Positions 8,132 to 17,161 of a stretch of 33,439 bases of DNA are shown here, piece by piece; within the stretch, counting starts at the first letter, position 1, and every line of letters starts with the position of its first letter. The DNA comes from a virus. Below the pieces are notes generated by a model that was not told the DNA's origin, searched no databases, and saw only the letters and a program-made list of their open reading frames with translations. Where the stretch lies: the IMG/VR virus record IMGVR_UViG_3300034060_001689, positions 1-33,439 of that record, one strand, 5' to 3'. The position numbers were made by a program, and so were the translations under genes.

Positions 8132-9883
8132 TTATCTCAATTCGTTGATATCAAATGTTACAACACCATCAACAGTTACAACACCATAGAAACGGTTGTT
8201 AACCATTTTCTTCGCGTATCTCGTCATAATACCTTTAGTCGGCGCGAAGTTGAAAGGATTTTGTAATGTTGGAGTCAATTGTAATGGTACGTAAGGAGCG
8301 TAGATATATCCTGTATCTAACAATGATTTACCTTTATGTCCTACGATAATTGAGTTAGCTGGTGCGTATGGATCACGATATACAGTATATCTACCACCTA
8401 ATGAACCAACTTTTTCAATACCCATATTGTATTGATCTTGCTCTGGTGTAGCGTTTGATACGTGGAAGTATTCTAAATCGTCAAAAATTGCTGAAACTTC
8501 AGAAGAAACAACGATAAAGTTAGCACCACCTCTCAAAGTAGATTTGTGGATTTGTGCAGAAATCTGATTGATTTTAGTAATCAACGTTTGATTCCACTCT
8601 TTTTGAGTGTAAGCGTTGAAACCACCACCATTGTTAGCACGTTTCCATCCGTTGTAATCCCATCTTAATTGCCAAGCTGCTCCTTTTCTCAAATCTCTTA
8701 AGATCTCTCTGTCGATTTCAGCTGCAACTTGCTCAGATAATAAAGCTGTTAATTCAGCTTCAGCATCGATGTTATGGAATGCACTAACGTCTTGTGCTAA
8801 TTCTGGAGACCAAGTAGCTCTTAATTTTCTCTCAGTAACTGATACTACTACTTCATCCAATTGGAAAGAAACCTCACCCATTTCTGTAGCGAATTCTAAT
8901 GATTCATATCTTCTCCAAGCTACAGTTAATCCTGTAAATGTAGAAGCTGAAGAAGCTCCGATATATCCATCAAATGTAGCTGATGCACAATCAACACAAG
9001 TTGGGTGTGTAAGATCTAATTCGATTAATAAAGAACCATCAGGAGTACAGATATCACTGTAATCTACGATACCTTTACCATATTTTTGAGTAACTAATCT
9101 AAAAGGAACTGTACCACCTGCTGCGATAATAGTGTTACCTGCTGCATCAGTGATAGCTGGTGTAGAAGTTACTGTTAAAGAAGCTAAGAAAGATTCAGTA
9201 TCCATTTCGTTACCATCTGGTCCTGTTAATCTACCTGCATTTGTAGTAGAGAAACCTGTAACAGCCATAGTAACGTGTCTGAATGAACCATCAGCAGCTT
9301 TTGGTTGAGCTGTAAGAGCTGTAGGAACTTTAACACCACTTGCGTTTAAAATTGCTCCGTAGTAACCATTAGTTGCGAAAACTGTTTGTTTACCTTTAGA
9401 TGAATCATATAAACCATCATTGTAAAATAAATCGTATAAAGATTTAGTTTGGAATTCTGTAAGTGTAGATTCTCCACAAGCTGAGATTGTACACTCAGGT
9501 AATGCTCCATGTCCATCTAAATCACTACCATTTAAAGGTACTTGAGTAGTAGATGTTTTTGGTACAAAGTAGAATAATTTACCAATCGGCATGTTCATAG
9601 CTTGTACAGATACGATATCATTAGCCAATAATTTAGAGAAAACTCTACGTACAATTGGGAAAACTACAGTTTCGAATGAACCTGATGAATCAGCAGATGT
9701 TGATTCGTTCAAAAGAGCTGACGCTTGGTTTTCATATAATTGTGCAATGTTTTCTTTAACATGTCCTTTTAAACCTTCTAAGAAACCTAATTGATTCCAT
9801 TTAGAAATAGTTTTAGTTCTGATTTGCTTTAGGTGTTCTAGTCCGATATTTCCAACTTCACCTGAATTTAACAAATGTCCCAT
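8132..9883 (-). CDS. 23: Major capsid protein precursor (gp23-like)
   Basis: The 583-residue product is the main shell protein of the head. Its family signature is at about residues 72-108 (ETVVFPIVRRVFSKLL, then SVQAMNMPIGKLF), with later conserved pieces WSPELAQDVSAFHNIDAEAE and EIDREILRDL, and a final APYVPLQLTPTL block, all matching T4 gp23. Residues 58-61 read LNE-S immediately before the conserved core. In T4 the prohead protease cuts gp23 after Glu65 in LTE-A, so processing after Glu60 is predicted here. The gene has more C/G at third positions than its neighbours, as expected for a highly expressed gene. It lies 36 bases after the scaffold gene with no clear promoter box of its own, and ends at a strong terminator. 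Confidence 0.95.
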   Translation of the reverse strand: MGHLLNSGEVGNIGLEHLKQIRTKTISKWNQLGFLEGLKGHVKENIAQLYENQASALLNESTSADSSGSFETVVFPIVRRVFSKLLANDIVSVQAMNMPIGKLFYFVPKTSTTQVPLNGSDLDGHGALPECTISACGESTLTEFQTKSLYDLFYNDGLYDSSKGKQTVFATNGYYGAILNASGVKVPTALTAQPKAADGSFRHVTMAVTGFSTTNAGRLTGPDGNEMDTESFLASLTVTSTPAITDAAGNTIIAAGGTVPFRLVTQKYGKGIVDYSDICTPDGSLLIELDLTHPTCVDCASATFDGYIGASSASTFTGLTVAWRRYESLEFATEMGEVSFQLDEVVVSVTERKLRATWSPELAQDVSAFHNIDAEAELTALLSEQVAAEIDREILRDLRKGAAWQLRWDYNGWKRANNGGGFNAYTQKEWNQTLITKINQISAQIHKSTLRGGANFIVVSSEVSAIFDDLEYFHVSNATPEQDQYNMGIEKVGSLGGRYTVYRDPYAPANSIIVGHKGKSLLDTGYIYAPYVPLQLTPTLQNPFNFAPTKGIMTRYAKKMVNNRFYGVVTVDGVVTFDINELR

Positions 9884-9919
9884 TTTTATTTTTTTTTATT
9901 TTTAATTGTTATTTTATTA

Positions 9920-11200
9920 TTATGAAATTCTTTTCATTAAATCTTTAATTGCTTTAATTTGTGGATCAACATATGCTGTAGATTCGTTCAAATTAGTAAC
10001 GTTTGCAGATTTTATAGTTTTATTTACTTTCACTTCAACAGACTCATTGATTGGTGATTTTCTATCTAACTCTTCTTTAATAGTTTTGTAAATGTTTTTT
10101 GATTCTTTAATTGTCTCAGCCCCATCAAACCTTTTTAGGATATCCATTTTTTCTTTTTTGGTTGTAGAGTGTTCCGTAAATAATCTATTTACATAAGCTA
10201 AATTTGTGTTAAAAATAGCAACTTCATTAAGTTTGTCTTTGAAAATATTAAGAGCTTTTTTGTATTCTTCATTTTTTTCTTTAAGCTCTTTGTATTCTTT
10301 AATCATCTTTGATTCAGCAACTGTTTTGTTTGTTTGTCTTTGTGTCAAAGGTTTACGATTTCTTTTAGATTCTTCGAAAGAATTTCTTCCTGAAGCCAAT
10401 CTAGCACCTGTGTATCTTTGTTTACCATCTGCTCTATGTCTTCTGATTCTATCTTCTACGATTTCCTCTTCTTCATCGATGTATTCACCTTCTTCCACAT
10501 CTTGAAACGCTCCGTATAAATCTGATTTATCATCCAATTCAATTTCGTAAATTGTTTCATTTTCATCTTCTTCATACATTGCACCTGAACCACATTCTTT
10601 ACAATACTCACCACCTTTTTCATCCATAGATTCTTTGATGTAGTATTCTGCTCCTGTTTCGTTATCAGTTAAGTGAATCCCTTCATCGTCTTTAACTACT
10701 TCAACAACATCGTTGTCTTTCATTAATTTAAATGCTTTGATTACTTTGTCATCTGGTGCTGTTCTTAAATCTCTAACTTCTAAATCATCTTCATCAGAGA
10801 ATTCTTCATCTCCTAAATCATTTAATCCATCTAAATTTAATTCAAATCCAGAAATCCCATCTTCATCTTCATCTTTATCTCCTTCCTCATCGGAAAGTGA
10901 ATCAAAATCTAAATCTAAATCGATTTGATCTTCATCTGAATCAGCAACTGGTTCTTCTTCTTTTACGTCAAGATCTAACTCAACGTCTTCTTCTTCATTA
11001 TCATCAGACCCTAATTCTGTAACATCGTCAATTTCTTCCTCTTCCTCATCTTCCTCTTTTAAAGATGACTCAACGATATTTTCAATTTCTTTCGACATAT
11101 GTGCCGCAAGCATTTCTTTCGTGTTGGCTTTTAAGGCATCCTCTAAAGATTTTGCTTCTAGCAAAAATTCTTCGATGATAGATTTTTTTTTCTCAGCCAT
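9920..11200 (-). CDS. 22: Prohead core scaffold protein (gp22-like), highly acidic
   Basis: The product has 426 residues, longer than T4 gp22 (269). Its N-terminus, MAEKKKSIIEEFLLEAKSLE, is followed by an extremely Asp/Glu-rich region at about residues 45-150. A Cys-x-x-Cys pair lies near residue 200 (YCKECGSG). The C-terminal helical part, at about 300-370, includes LNEVAIFNTNLAYVNRLFTE, a segment I associate with gp22-type scaffold. Scaffold fills the prohead and is later degraded by the protease encoded next door. Potential [LI]-x-E sites occur at FLLE-A near the start and NLNE-S near the end. It lies between the protease and capsid genes as in T4. The long leader (58 bases from box to ATG) is unusual for this window. 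Confidence 0.85.
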   Translation of the reverse strand: MAEKKKSIIEEFLLEAKSLEDALKANTKEMLAAHMSKEIENIVESSLKEEDEEEEEIDDVTELGSDDNEEEDVELDLDVKEEEPVADSDEDQIDLDLDFDSLSDEEGDKDEDEDGISGFELNLDGLNDLGDEEFSDEDDLEVRDLRTAPDDKVIKAFKLMKDNDVVEVVKDDEGIHLTDNETGAEYYIKESMDEKGGEYCKECGSGAMYEEDENETIYEIELDDKSDLYGAFQDVEEGEYIDEEEEIVEDRIRRHRADGKQRYTGARLASGRNSFEESKRNRKPLTQRQTNKTVAESKMIKEYKELKEKNEEYKKALNIFKDKLNEVAIFNTNLAYVNRLFTEHSTTKKEKMDILKRFDGAETIKESKNIYKTIKEELDRKSPINESVEVKVNKTIKSANVTNLNESTAYVDPQIKAIKDLMKRIS

Positions 11201-11258
11201 TTTGTTTTTTTTGTTATTATTATAAAATTATTAATATGCAGTTTTTATGCATTTTTTA

Positions 11259-11266
11259 ATAAATAT
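11259..11266 (-). promoter_or_regulatory. Putative late promoter box ATATTTAT
   Basis: Read on the minus strand as ATATTTAT then TAAAAAA, 58 bases before the scaffold ATG at 11200. The leader is long compared with most sites here. It probably also drives the capsid gene, which has no box of its own. Confidence 0.55.
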
Positions 11267-11307
11267 GCGTTACATACTAAAAGTTCATTTTTTTAAAAAA
11301 TTATTTT

Positions 11308-11994
11308 TTAGTCAATTAAAAAATTATCTAAACTATCTGTCAATAGATTATTATTTTTTTTAGTCGATTCTGACATCTGTTGTTCTTTAGATGGTTGATC
11401 ATTGTATATCCAAGAACCTGGTGTTGAAGGTGAGGTTACAATATCCCAACAGATTAATTCGAAATCTCTTTGTACAACATTTCTACCATTTTCTTTTTCT
11501 AATGAACCAACACCTCTAGATGATACACCTATTTTTAAACCTTTTCTTAAATAATTAGCAACCTTATCACCTTCACAAGAAATAATACCTTGTGTTACAA
11601 AACCAGGAGACATAATTATTTCTAATTTACCCATAAGTACATTACCTTCCCACCATAAGTCAACTACGTTATGAGAAATTCTACTAATAGATACAATAGA
11701 ACTTTCTGGGTGATCAGCTTCACCCAGTGCTCTTTTTTCTTTAATAAGTTTAAGATAATTTTCAGCCTCTCTTCTTAAGATGTCTTCTGGATAAACTCTT
11801 TCGTTTTTGTTTTCCACACCATACTTTTGCATAACTGCGTATACAATAAGAGGTTCTTCGATTATAGGTTGTCCTTGAGTTAGTTTATTTACTTCGTTTA
11901 TGAAGTGTCTATTGTCATTAGGGGATATATATCCTGAGTCATACTCAATCAAAATCCCCTTTTTATTTATTTCATTCTTTTTTAATATTTCCAT
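11308..11994 (-). CDS. 21: Prohead core protease (gp21-like)
   Basis: The 228-residue product carries the hallmarks of T4-type prohead serine proteases: NERVYPEDIL near residue 65, ADHPES with the candidate catalytic His at about 95, and IGVSSRGVGS with the catalytic Ser at about 158-159. It matures the prohead by cutting scaffold, capsid and internal proteins after [LI]-x-E. A longer frame starting at 12027 exists. However, the promoter box (12015-12022) lies inside it and the extra residues (VYLLIKYIII) look like translated promoter DNA, so the ATG at 11994 is chosen. It lies directly upstream of the scaffold and capsid genes, as in T4. The identification is firm. Confidence 0.93.
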   Translation of the reverse strand: MEILKKNEINKKGILIEYDSGYISPNDNRHFINEVNKLTQGQPIIEEPLIVYAVMQKYGVENKNERVYPEDILRREAENYLKLIKEKRALGEADHPESSIVSISRISHNVVDLWWEGNVLMGKLEIIMSPGFVTQGIISCEGDKVANYLRKGLKIGVSSRGVGSLEKENGRNVVQRDFELICWDIVTSPSTPGSWIYNDQPSKEQQMSESTKKNNNLLTDSLDNFLID

Positions 11995-12014
11995 AATAAT
12001 GATATACTTTATTA

Positions 12015-12022
12015 ATAAATAT
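12015..12022 (-). promoter_or_regulatory. Putative late promoter box ATATTTAT
   Basis: Read on the minus strand as ATATTTAT then TAATAAAG, 20 bases before the protease ATG at 11994. Its position decides the protease start. Confidence 0.6.
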
Positions 12023-12041
12023 ACCATTGGAAGTAAAAACT

Positions 12042-12479
12042 TTAAATTTTAGTTTTATAGAATGTAAAATAATCATTATTATCTAGACAATTCTCAACCA
12101 CATTATAGATTACATTTTTTGATGTTTCCATCAAGTTTGGTTGATTAATAGGTAAACCTTTTTTTTGGAATAGTGTGATCTCACACGACATAAAACTTCT
12201 TTTTTCTGGATTAAACCCTGAAGTTCTCATATCTAAATCTACAATATATCTATCATTGAAGAAAAAATCTTTATCGATATTGTTATTTATATTTTGTTTT
12301 ATTTTTTTACGTAGGTTATTTAATATGAAATCGTAATTAATATTTTCATCATGATTTTTAATCTCCCCCCACGCTGTTAAATTTATATATAAACTTTTTG
12401 ATTCTTTATTATTAACAGTACCTAATTTAGTTTTGTAATTTTTTAATAAATCTAACTTTAATTCTTTCCCTAATTTCAT
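12042..12479 (-). CDS. Unknown protein in the head block
   Basis: I do not recognise this 145-residue protein. It begins with a basic helix (MKLGKELKLDLLKNYKTKLG), followed by mixed strands and helices (SLYINLTAWGEIKNHD, then DRYIVDLDMRTSGFNPEKRS), and ends NDYFTFYKTKI. There is no Cys-rich or repeat feature. It stands between the protease gene and the 255-residue gene. It has its own late box 35 bases upstream, which argues for late expression. Given the position, where T4 has genes 67 and 68 between portal and protease, a small head or neck protein is the most natural guess, but no sequence similarity supports it. Confidence 0.65.
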   Translation of the reverse strand: MKLGKELKLDLLKNYKTKLGTVNNKESKSLYINLTAWGEIKNHDENINYDFILNNLRKKIKQNINNNIDKDFFFNDRYIVDLDMRTSGFNPEKRSFMSCEITLFQKKGLPINQPNLMETSKNVIYNVVENCLDNNDYFTFYKTKI

Positions 12480-12514
12480 TCATAGTATTCTTATTTTTTG
12501 TTATTTAAACTTTA

Positions 12515-12522
12515 ATAAATAT
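12515..12522 (-). promoter_or_regulatory. Putative late promoter box ATATTTAT
   Basis: Read on the minus strand as ATATTTAT then TAAAGTTT, 35 bases before the ATG at 12479. It is between that gene and the terminator of the 255-residue gene. Confidence 0.55.
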
Positions 12523-12551
12523 ACTCTTTTTAAGAGGGAAAGTCAAATAAC

Positions 12552-12578
12552 AAAAAAACCCATCGTTTGATGGGTTTT
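12552..12578 (-). terminator. Intrinsic terminator
   Basis: A perfect 10-base-pair stem, AAAACCCATC (12555-12564) with GATGGGTTTT (12569-12578), closes a 4-base loop. In the minus-strand sense it ends in a T run. It lies 7 bases after the stop codon of the gene ending at 12586. Confidence 0.85.
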
Positions 12579-12585
12579 AATAAAT

Positions 12586-13353
12586 TTAATTCGATGATAC
12601 AGATTCTTTCAAATTATATACTTTATTAATATCTGTTTGATATGAATTAATATCAAATTCCATATTTAATAATTTATCTTTTACTCTTAATAATTTATCT
12701 TTTAAATCTAAATCAGAAGATTCTGTTAATTTAGTATTGATGATTGTAATACATTCATTTTTAATTTTTTTAAATGTATTCGATTTATCTTCATCAGTAC
12801 CATTTAATATTGATTTAATTATTTCTTTTTCTGATTCATTAATATCTGAATATTTTGAATTTAATTTATTCACCGCCAATTTAGTTAATACACTAGGTGG
12901 TAAATCAATTACTTCTATGTTTTCAGTAATAGTTTCTTCTTCTACCTTTAACATATTATCTTTAATGAAATTAATCGACTCAGATATTCTATTAATATTA
13001 GAAGGTGTTTTTTTTGTTTTTACTAAAAAATCAATATGTTTGTATAGTTCTTCATTTACTTTAACTATAGATTTACCTTTTAATAAAGAAACAAGTTTAT
13101 TATTAGAATCAGTAGTGTTTAAAGATTTTAATAATTCGATATTTTCTTTAATGAAATCTTTAGCGTCAGTTTCATTTGTGAACTTTGTATTTTGAAGATT
13201 CTTATAAATTAAAAATTGATTCTTAAGGTTTTTATCCTCTTTTACCATTTTAATATATTTTGAAAATAATTTCTTACCCTTCTCATCTTTAGTGATAACA
13301 GATTCAATAATTATTTTTTCAAAAGTATCTTTTATATTCCCGAAATTTTCCAT
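12586..13353 (-). CDS. Helical protein at the position of T4 prohead core genes 67/68, unknown
   Basis: The 255-residue product is almost entirely helical and rich in Lys, Glu, Asn and Ser, with no recognisable family. It contains several [LI]-x-E-S sequences: IIE-S near residue 17, ISE-S, INE-S and LTE-S in the middle, and LKE-S five residues from the end. These match the cut sites of T4-type prohead proteases and would make the protein a good substrate. It lies between portal and protease, where T4 places the prohead core proteins 67 and 68. I infer a prohead core (internal scaffold) protein from site content and position, not from sequence similarity. It has a late box 13 bases upstream and a strong terminator downstream. 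Confidence 0.68.
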   Translation of the reverse strand: MENFGNIKDTFEKIIIESVITKDEKGKKLFSKYIKMVKEDKNLKNQFLIYKNLQNTKFTNETDAKDFIKENIELLKSLNTTDSNNKLVSLLKGKSIVKVNEELYKHIDFLVKTKKTPSNINRISESINFIKDNMLKVEEETITENIEVIDLPPSVLTKLAVNKLNSKYSDINESEKEIIKSILNGTDEDKSNTFKKIKNECITIINTKLTESSDLDLKDKLLRVKDKLLNMEFDINSYQTDINKVYNLKESVSSN

Positions 13354-13366
13354 ATTGTTTTTTATA

Positions 13367-13374
13367 ATAAATAT
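13367..13374 (-). promoter_or_regulatory. Putative late promoter box ATATTTAT
   Basis: Read on the minus strand as ATATTTAT then TATAAAAA, 13 bases before the ATG at 13353, in the 41-base gap after the portal gene. Confidence 0.6.
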
Positions 13375-13394
13375 CGTATTCGTTAAAAAAATTA

Positions 13395-15278
13395 CTATTT
13401 AATCAAATTATCTATTTCATTAGTTAAATCATTAATTTTTCTATTAAGACTTTCACTTTCTTTCTGAACATTATCTAAATCGTAAATTTTATCACTTTTA
13501 TCTAAACTTTCAGTTAATTTTTGTAAATATAAACCTTGATATCTTCTTACTTTTTCTTCATACTTTTTCTTATTATCTTCTACCAAAAGATCACCTTTTT
13601 TCTTTGTTGATTCAGTTGTAGGTTCAGTTGGTGGAGTAGTAGGTGTACTTGTTGATCCTCCTGATTCTAAACCACCAAAAGCTCCCTCTTCACCACCTTC
13701 TTCAGGTTGTGCTTCACCAGCTCCTGTAGTTAAAGCGTCAAAATCACCATATAATCTATCCACTCTATCGAACATACCTGATTTTTTAATTACATTAGCT
13801 GTTTGATCCATTTCAGCCGCTGCTGCTTTCTCTAATCTTTGTTGTTCTAAATCATTTCTGATTTCTTCTTCAGACATACCTAAAATTTCTTTTTTAGCTC
13901 TAGTCATAGACATTGCTCCGAATCCATTTCCTGCGTCTGTAACTAAATCTTTATAAAGTGTAACTTTTAATTGAGTTTGTTCTATCTTCAACATCTCTGC
14001 TTGTGTAGAAGGATTATTTAATGCTAACGTAAAGTTTTCTAATTCATCTTCTAAACCTAAAATATATAAATGGATAATTGCTATTTTATTAAGTTCTTGA
14101 ATCATTGATTGTTGAATTCTATTAATAGTTCTAGCAAATCTAATATCTTGTAAAGCTAAATTTTTACCTTCACCAGCAGCATCCTCAAAACCTAAAAATG
14201 GTTTCGGAACTCTCAATGCAGTAAACAACTTTTTTTGTAAATATTGAATATCCGCAATTTCAGAAAGGTTAGTTGCACCCGCCAAAGTTTCTATTGGACT
14301 TGGTGTGTTTGGATCCCTAACAGGTATGAAATAATCTTGATCCTGAGCCATCTGATTATATCTAGTATCTATTTGTCCAGTTTTCTGATCAATCACAGGA
14401 CTCTTTTTAAAATTGTTTGCGATTTTTTGTACGTATGATGGAACATCTGCTTCATCGATATTACCAACAAATATTTTGAATATTCTTCTTTCAGGTGCTC
14501 TCGTAACCCTGTAAATTAACATTGCGTCTTCAGAAAGTAATAACTGTTTCCATATTCTTCTAGCTTTTTCTAACATTGAAGTTCCATATGGTAATCTTCT
14601 ATCGTCACCTAATAATCTAAAGTGAGCCACTTGCCAAGCGTTAAATTCTACATCTCTACTTCCCCATACAAATTTTACAGGATTAAATCTATCTGTACTT
14701 TTGTTTGAAGAATTTTCACCAAAACCATCATTTTCTTTTCTTGAGATTTCAATATTAGGTAATTGTTTCACACCTAAAACTCCTTCTTCACTATCGATAT
14801 TTAAAAATAAAAAGTTATCCCCATACTTACAAGTATTTCTTGTCCACATTGGAAGTGATGTGTGAATATCTAATCTATTATAAAATAAATCTTGTAGAAT
14901 TCTTTTAACCCTTTTACTTTCTGAAAAAATATTTAACATTTTACCTTCACCATTTGGTGTGGTAGATTCTTCCATCATAATATCCAAAGCTGCTGCGATT
15001 TCGGGGAAAAATTCCATACCCTCAAAATCAGCGTAAGAAGCCAATCTAGTTGTTTCATAATATATGGAATGTTGATAAATTTCATTATCAACCTTTTGCC
15101 ACATATTAGCCAAATATTTATCTTGTTGTTGTTTTAATTTTTCAAATTCATACTCTTCTTTAGACTTTGTCCTTAGAATTTCTTTATCATTCAAAGAATA
15201 TTTAGATTTATTTTGTTCCTTTTTAATTTCAGGACCGAATAAATTACTTAATTGTTGAAATATTGTTTTTTTCGCCAT
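13395..15278 (-). CDS. 20: Portal protein (gp20-like)
   Basis: The 627-residue product forms the dodecameric ring at the head vertex through which DNA enters and leaves. Family features in order are FEGMEFFPEIAAALDIMMEE near residue 84, RNTCKYGDNFLFLN near 148, VKFVWGSRDVEFNAWQVAHF near 203, then RRIWKQLLLSEDAMLIYRVT and ALRVPKPFLGFEDA. All are typical of T4-type portals, and the length is close to T4 gp20 (524) with extra C-terminal residues. The C-terminal 150 residues add a Gly/Glu/Thr/Pro-rich linker (GGEEGAFGGLESGG, then TPTTPPTEPTTES) and a final coiled coil. That tail includes LTE-S, a possible protease site. A late box lies 24 bases upstream. Confidence 0.93.
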   Translation of the reverse strand: MAKKTIFQQLSNLFGPEIKKEQNKSKYSLNDKEILRTKSKEEYEFEKLKQQQDKYLANMWQKVDNEIYQHSIYYETTRLASYADFEGMEFFPEIAAALDIMMEESTTPNGEGKMLNIFSESKRVKRILQDLFYNRLDIHTSLPMWTRNTCKYGDNFLFLNIDSEEGVLGVKQLPNIEISRKENDGFGENSSNKSTDRFNPVKFVWGSRDVEFNAWQVAHFRLLGDDRRLPYGTSMLEKARRIWKQLLLSEDAMLIYRVTRAPERRIFKIFVGNIDEADVPSYVQKIANNFKKSPVIDQKTGQIDTRYNQMAQDQDYFIPVRDPNTPSPIETLAGATNLSEIADIQYLQKKLFTALRVPKPFLGFEDAAGEGKNLALQDIRFARTINRIQQSMIQELNKIAIIHLYILGLEDELENFTLALNNPSTQAEMLKIEQTQLKVTLYKDLVTDAGNGFGAMSMTRAKKEILGMSEEEIRNDLEQQRLEKAAAAEMDQTANVIKKSGMFDRVDRLYGDFDALTTGAGEAQPEEGGEEGAFGGLESGGSTSTPTTPPTEPTTESTKKKGDLLVEDNKKKYEEKVRRYQGLYLQKLTESLDKSDKIYDLDNVQKESESLNRKINDLTNEIDNLIK

Positions 15279-15302
15279 TAGTTTTTATTTTTATATAATA
15301 TA

Positions 15303-15310
15303 ATAAATAT
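15303..15310 (-). promoter_or_regulatory. Putative late promoter box ATATTTAT
   Basis: Read on the minus strand as ATATTTAT then TATATTA, 24 bases before the portal ATG at 15278. Confidence 0.6.
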
Positions 15311-15326
15311 AATGAAAAAATAAATG

Positions 15327-17120
15327 TTATTTGATTCCAAATAACCAGTTAAATTCACCACCATCATTAGGTGTTCCATTATTTTGTTGTGGGTTATATG
15401 AAGGTGTATTAGTATAGAATGGATTTACATAACCTGGTTGTGATTGAGTCACTTGTGTACCTGAAGATACATTTACCCAACTATCCAACATAGCCTTCGT
15501 TTGTTTTTCCAATTGTTGTAATTTCTTAAATGATGTTTGTACTACAAATATACACATAGCGTAAGCCATAATAATATCATCATGATACCCTTCCATATGA
15601 TCTGGTCTACCATTTTTATAAACAAATGTCCTCAATTCAGAAATTAATCTTTGAGATCTAATAATAGTTTTATTCTCTCTAATATGTTCTTCTAATTCAG
15701 ATACCATTTGTAACCTCGTATTACCAACGTTAAAACCGGGAACTTTATCACCTTCTTGATATTTTGTCTTAGAATATTTCTCACTCAATTTTCTACTTTT
15801 AGGATCATCATAATGTAAATGTTTATAATCCATTTCCAACAACTTTAAAACTGTTGCTACACCCATACCACCTGTAATATCTACAATTGTATAAGCGTTA
15901 TACATATTTCCATATTTATATATTATTTCTGCCAAAATATCTGGTGGTAATTTATATTGGAATTCCGCCACTTGTTCTAAATTCTCAAAATCTAAAATTA
16001 CTATAGTTGAACTATCTTTACCATCACCTCTACTAACATCCGCACCTAATATGTATTTATGACCCATTTCAGGTTCTTTCCATATCCACATAGCCTTCTC
16101 TAATTCAGCTGAAAATTTTGGTTGTATCACATTATTAATTTCATGATAAGTGATAAATTCATCATCTATTACGTTACCTCCAGAACCAATAAATGATACA
16201 TCTAACTCCTGAGCGATTTTTTTAGCGTCACCCATATCAGCTGCCATTTCCTCATACCAAGGGGATAATGGTTTCCAACCATCATTTACCATTATTTCAT
16301 AAAATTCTATGGTACTTTCATCAGTTTCATAAATTTTATCTAAATATTCCCACCTTAATTTAGTTCTACCTAATGATTCACAAATAATTTTTTCATCTTC
16401 ACCTCTTTTCCAATAAAGATTTCTATTATATCTTACATCTTGATACCACTTCATCTCAACAATATTGAAATTATTGTCTTTTTTCTTAGCCCCATCATAT
16501 GTTTTATAATATAACGGATCTAGGCCATTTGGAGTTGATATGAGTGAAATCTTACCACCTGTACCTAATGAAGCTAAAGCTGCTCCGAAAACTTCAGAAC
16601 CATTATCGATAAACGCCGCCTCATCCATTACTAAGAATGTTGGTGTAAATCCCCTTAATGCGTCTTTAGATGTTGCTAAGGCTCTAATTTCACAACCATT
16701 AGATTTTAATTTAATATGTCCCTTAGAATTTATTTCTAAATAATCAGTACCTTCTTCTAAACCCCAAACCCAATAAGGGACTTGATCTAAAAAATCTTTT
16801 ACTTTTTTAAGGAATTCTTGTGCTAGTGTTTGTTTATTGGCTAATATTAGAACCTTGTGTGGGTTATCAGGATCACCAAACGCTGTTTTCACTGCGATAT
16901 AAGCTGCCGTAGTTGTAGATACACCCGCCTGTCTGGGTTTAGTTACAATATTACGATTATGTTTTTCATAAGACCTAATAATTTCTTTTTGTTTATAAAA
17001 GAGTTTAAAAGGTACATTACCCTTTTGAGTAAGGTCAAAAGTTTTTAAAAACGTTTCTATTGCAAATATTGGATCTTCTAAACTACGAGCATATACTTTT
17101 AATTGCTCTATTCTATCCAT
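15327..17120 (-). CDS. 17: Terminase large subunit (gp17-like)
   Basis: The 597-residue packaging motor has an N-terminal ATPase and a C-terminal nuclease. The Walker A variant is KPRQAGVSTT (residues 61-70), Walker B is TFLVMDEAAF (161-170), and the coupling motif is LISTPNG (about 193-199). The nuclease acidic residues are in GADVSRGDGKDS (Asp361 and the following Asp), VDITGGMG (Asp414) and HDDIIMAY (513-520). The length and motif order agree with T4 gp17 (610 residues). The C-terminal 60 residues are low-complexity and Pro/Gln/Asn-rich. It has a late box 14 bases upstream. Unlike T4, the next gene downstream is the portal, with no tail sheath or tube genes between. Confidence 0.95.
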   Translation of the reverse strand: MDRIEQLKVYARSLEDPIFAIETFLKTFDLTQKGNVPFKLFYKQKEIIRSYEKHNRNIVTKPRQAGVSTTTAAYIAVKTAFGDPDNPHKVLILANKQTLAQEFLKKVKDFLDQVPYWVWGLEEGTDYLEINSKGHIKLKSNGCEIRALATSKDALRGFTPTFLVMDEAAFIDNGSEVFGAALASLGTGGKISLISTPNGLDPLYYKTYDGAKKKDNNFNIVEMKWYQDVRYNRNLYWKRGEDEKIICESLGRTKLRWEYLDKIYETDESTIEFYEIMVNDGWKPLSPWYEEMAADMGDAKKIAQELDVSFIGSGGNVIDDEFITYHEINNVIQPKFSAELEKAMWIWKEPEMGHKYILGADVSRGDGKDSSTIVILDFENLEQVAEFQYKLPPDILAEIIYKYGNMYNAYTIVDITGGMGVATVLKLLEMDYKHLHYDDPKSRKLSEKYSKTKYQEGDKVPGFNVGNTRLQMVSELEEHIRENKTIIRSQRLISELRTFVYKNGRPDHMEGYHDDIIMAYAMCIFVVQTSFKKLQQLEKQTKAMLDSWVNVSSGTQVTQSQPGYVNPFYTNTPSYNPQQNNGTPNDGGEFNWLFGIK

Positions 17121-17134
17121 ATTACTTTTTAATG

Positions 17135-17142
17135 ATAAATAT
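17135..17142 (-). promoter_or_regulatory. Putative late promoter box ATATTTAT
   Basis: Read on the minus strand as ATATTTAT then CATTAAAA, 14 bases before the terminase ATG at 17120. Confidence 0.6.
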
Positions 17143-17161
17143 GTAGGAATAGTATAAAAAT

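Noticed and set aside
8769-9794. Plus-strand open frames within the capsid gene
   Set aside because: They lie antisense to the clearly identified capsid gene, have no family match or promoter, and reflect its codon pattern.
10206-10928. Ser-rich plus-strand frames opposite the scaffold gene
   Set aside because: They are mirror translations of Asp/Glu codons in the acidic scaffold.
11995-12027. N-terminal extension of the prohead protease
   Set aside because: The promoter box lies within it and the residues are translated A/T-rich promoter DNA.
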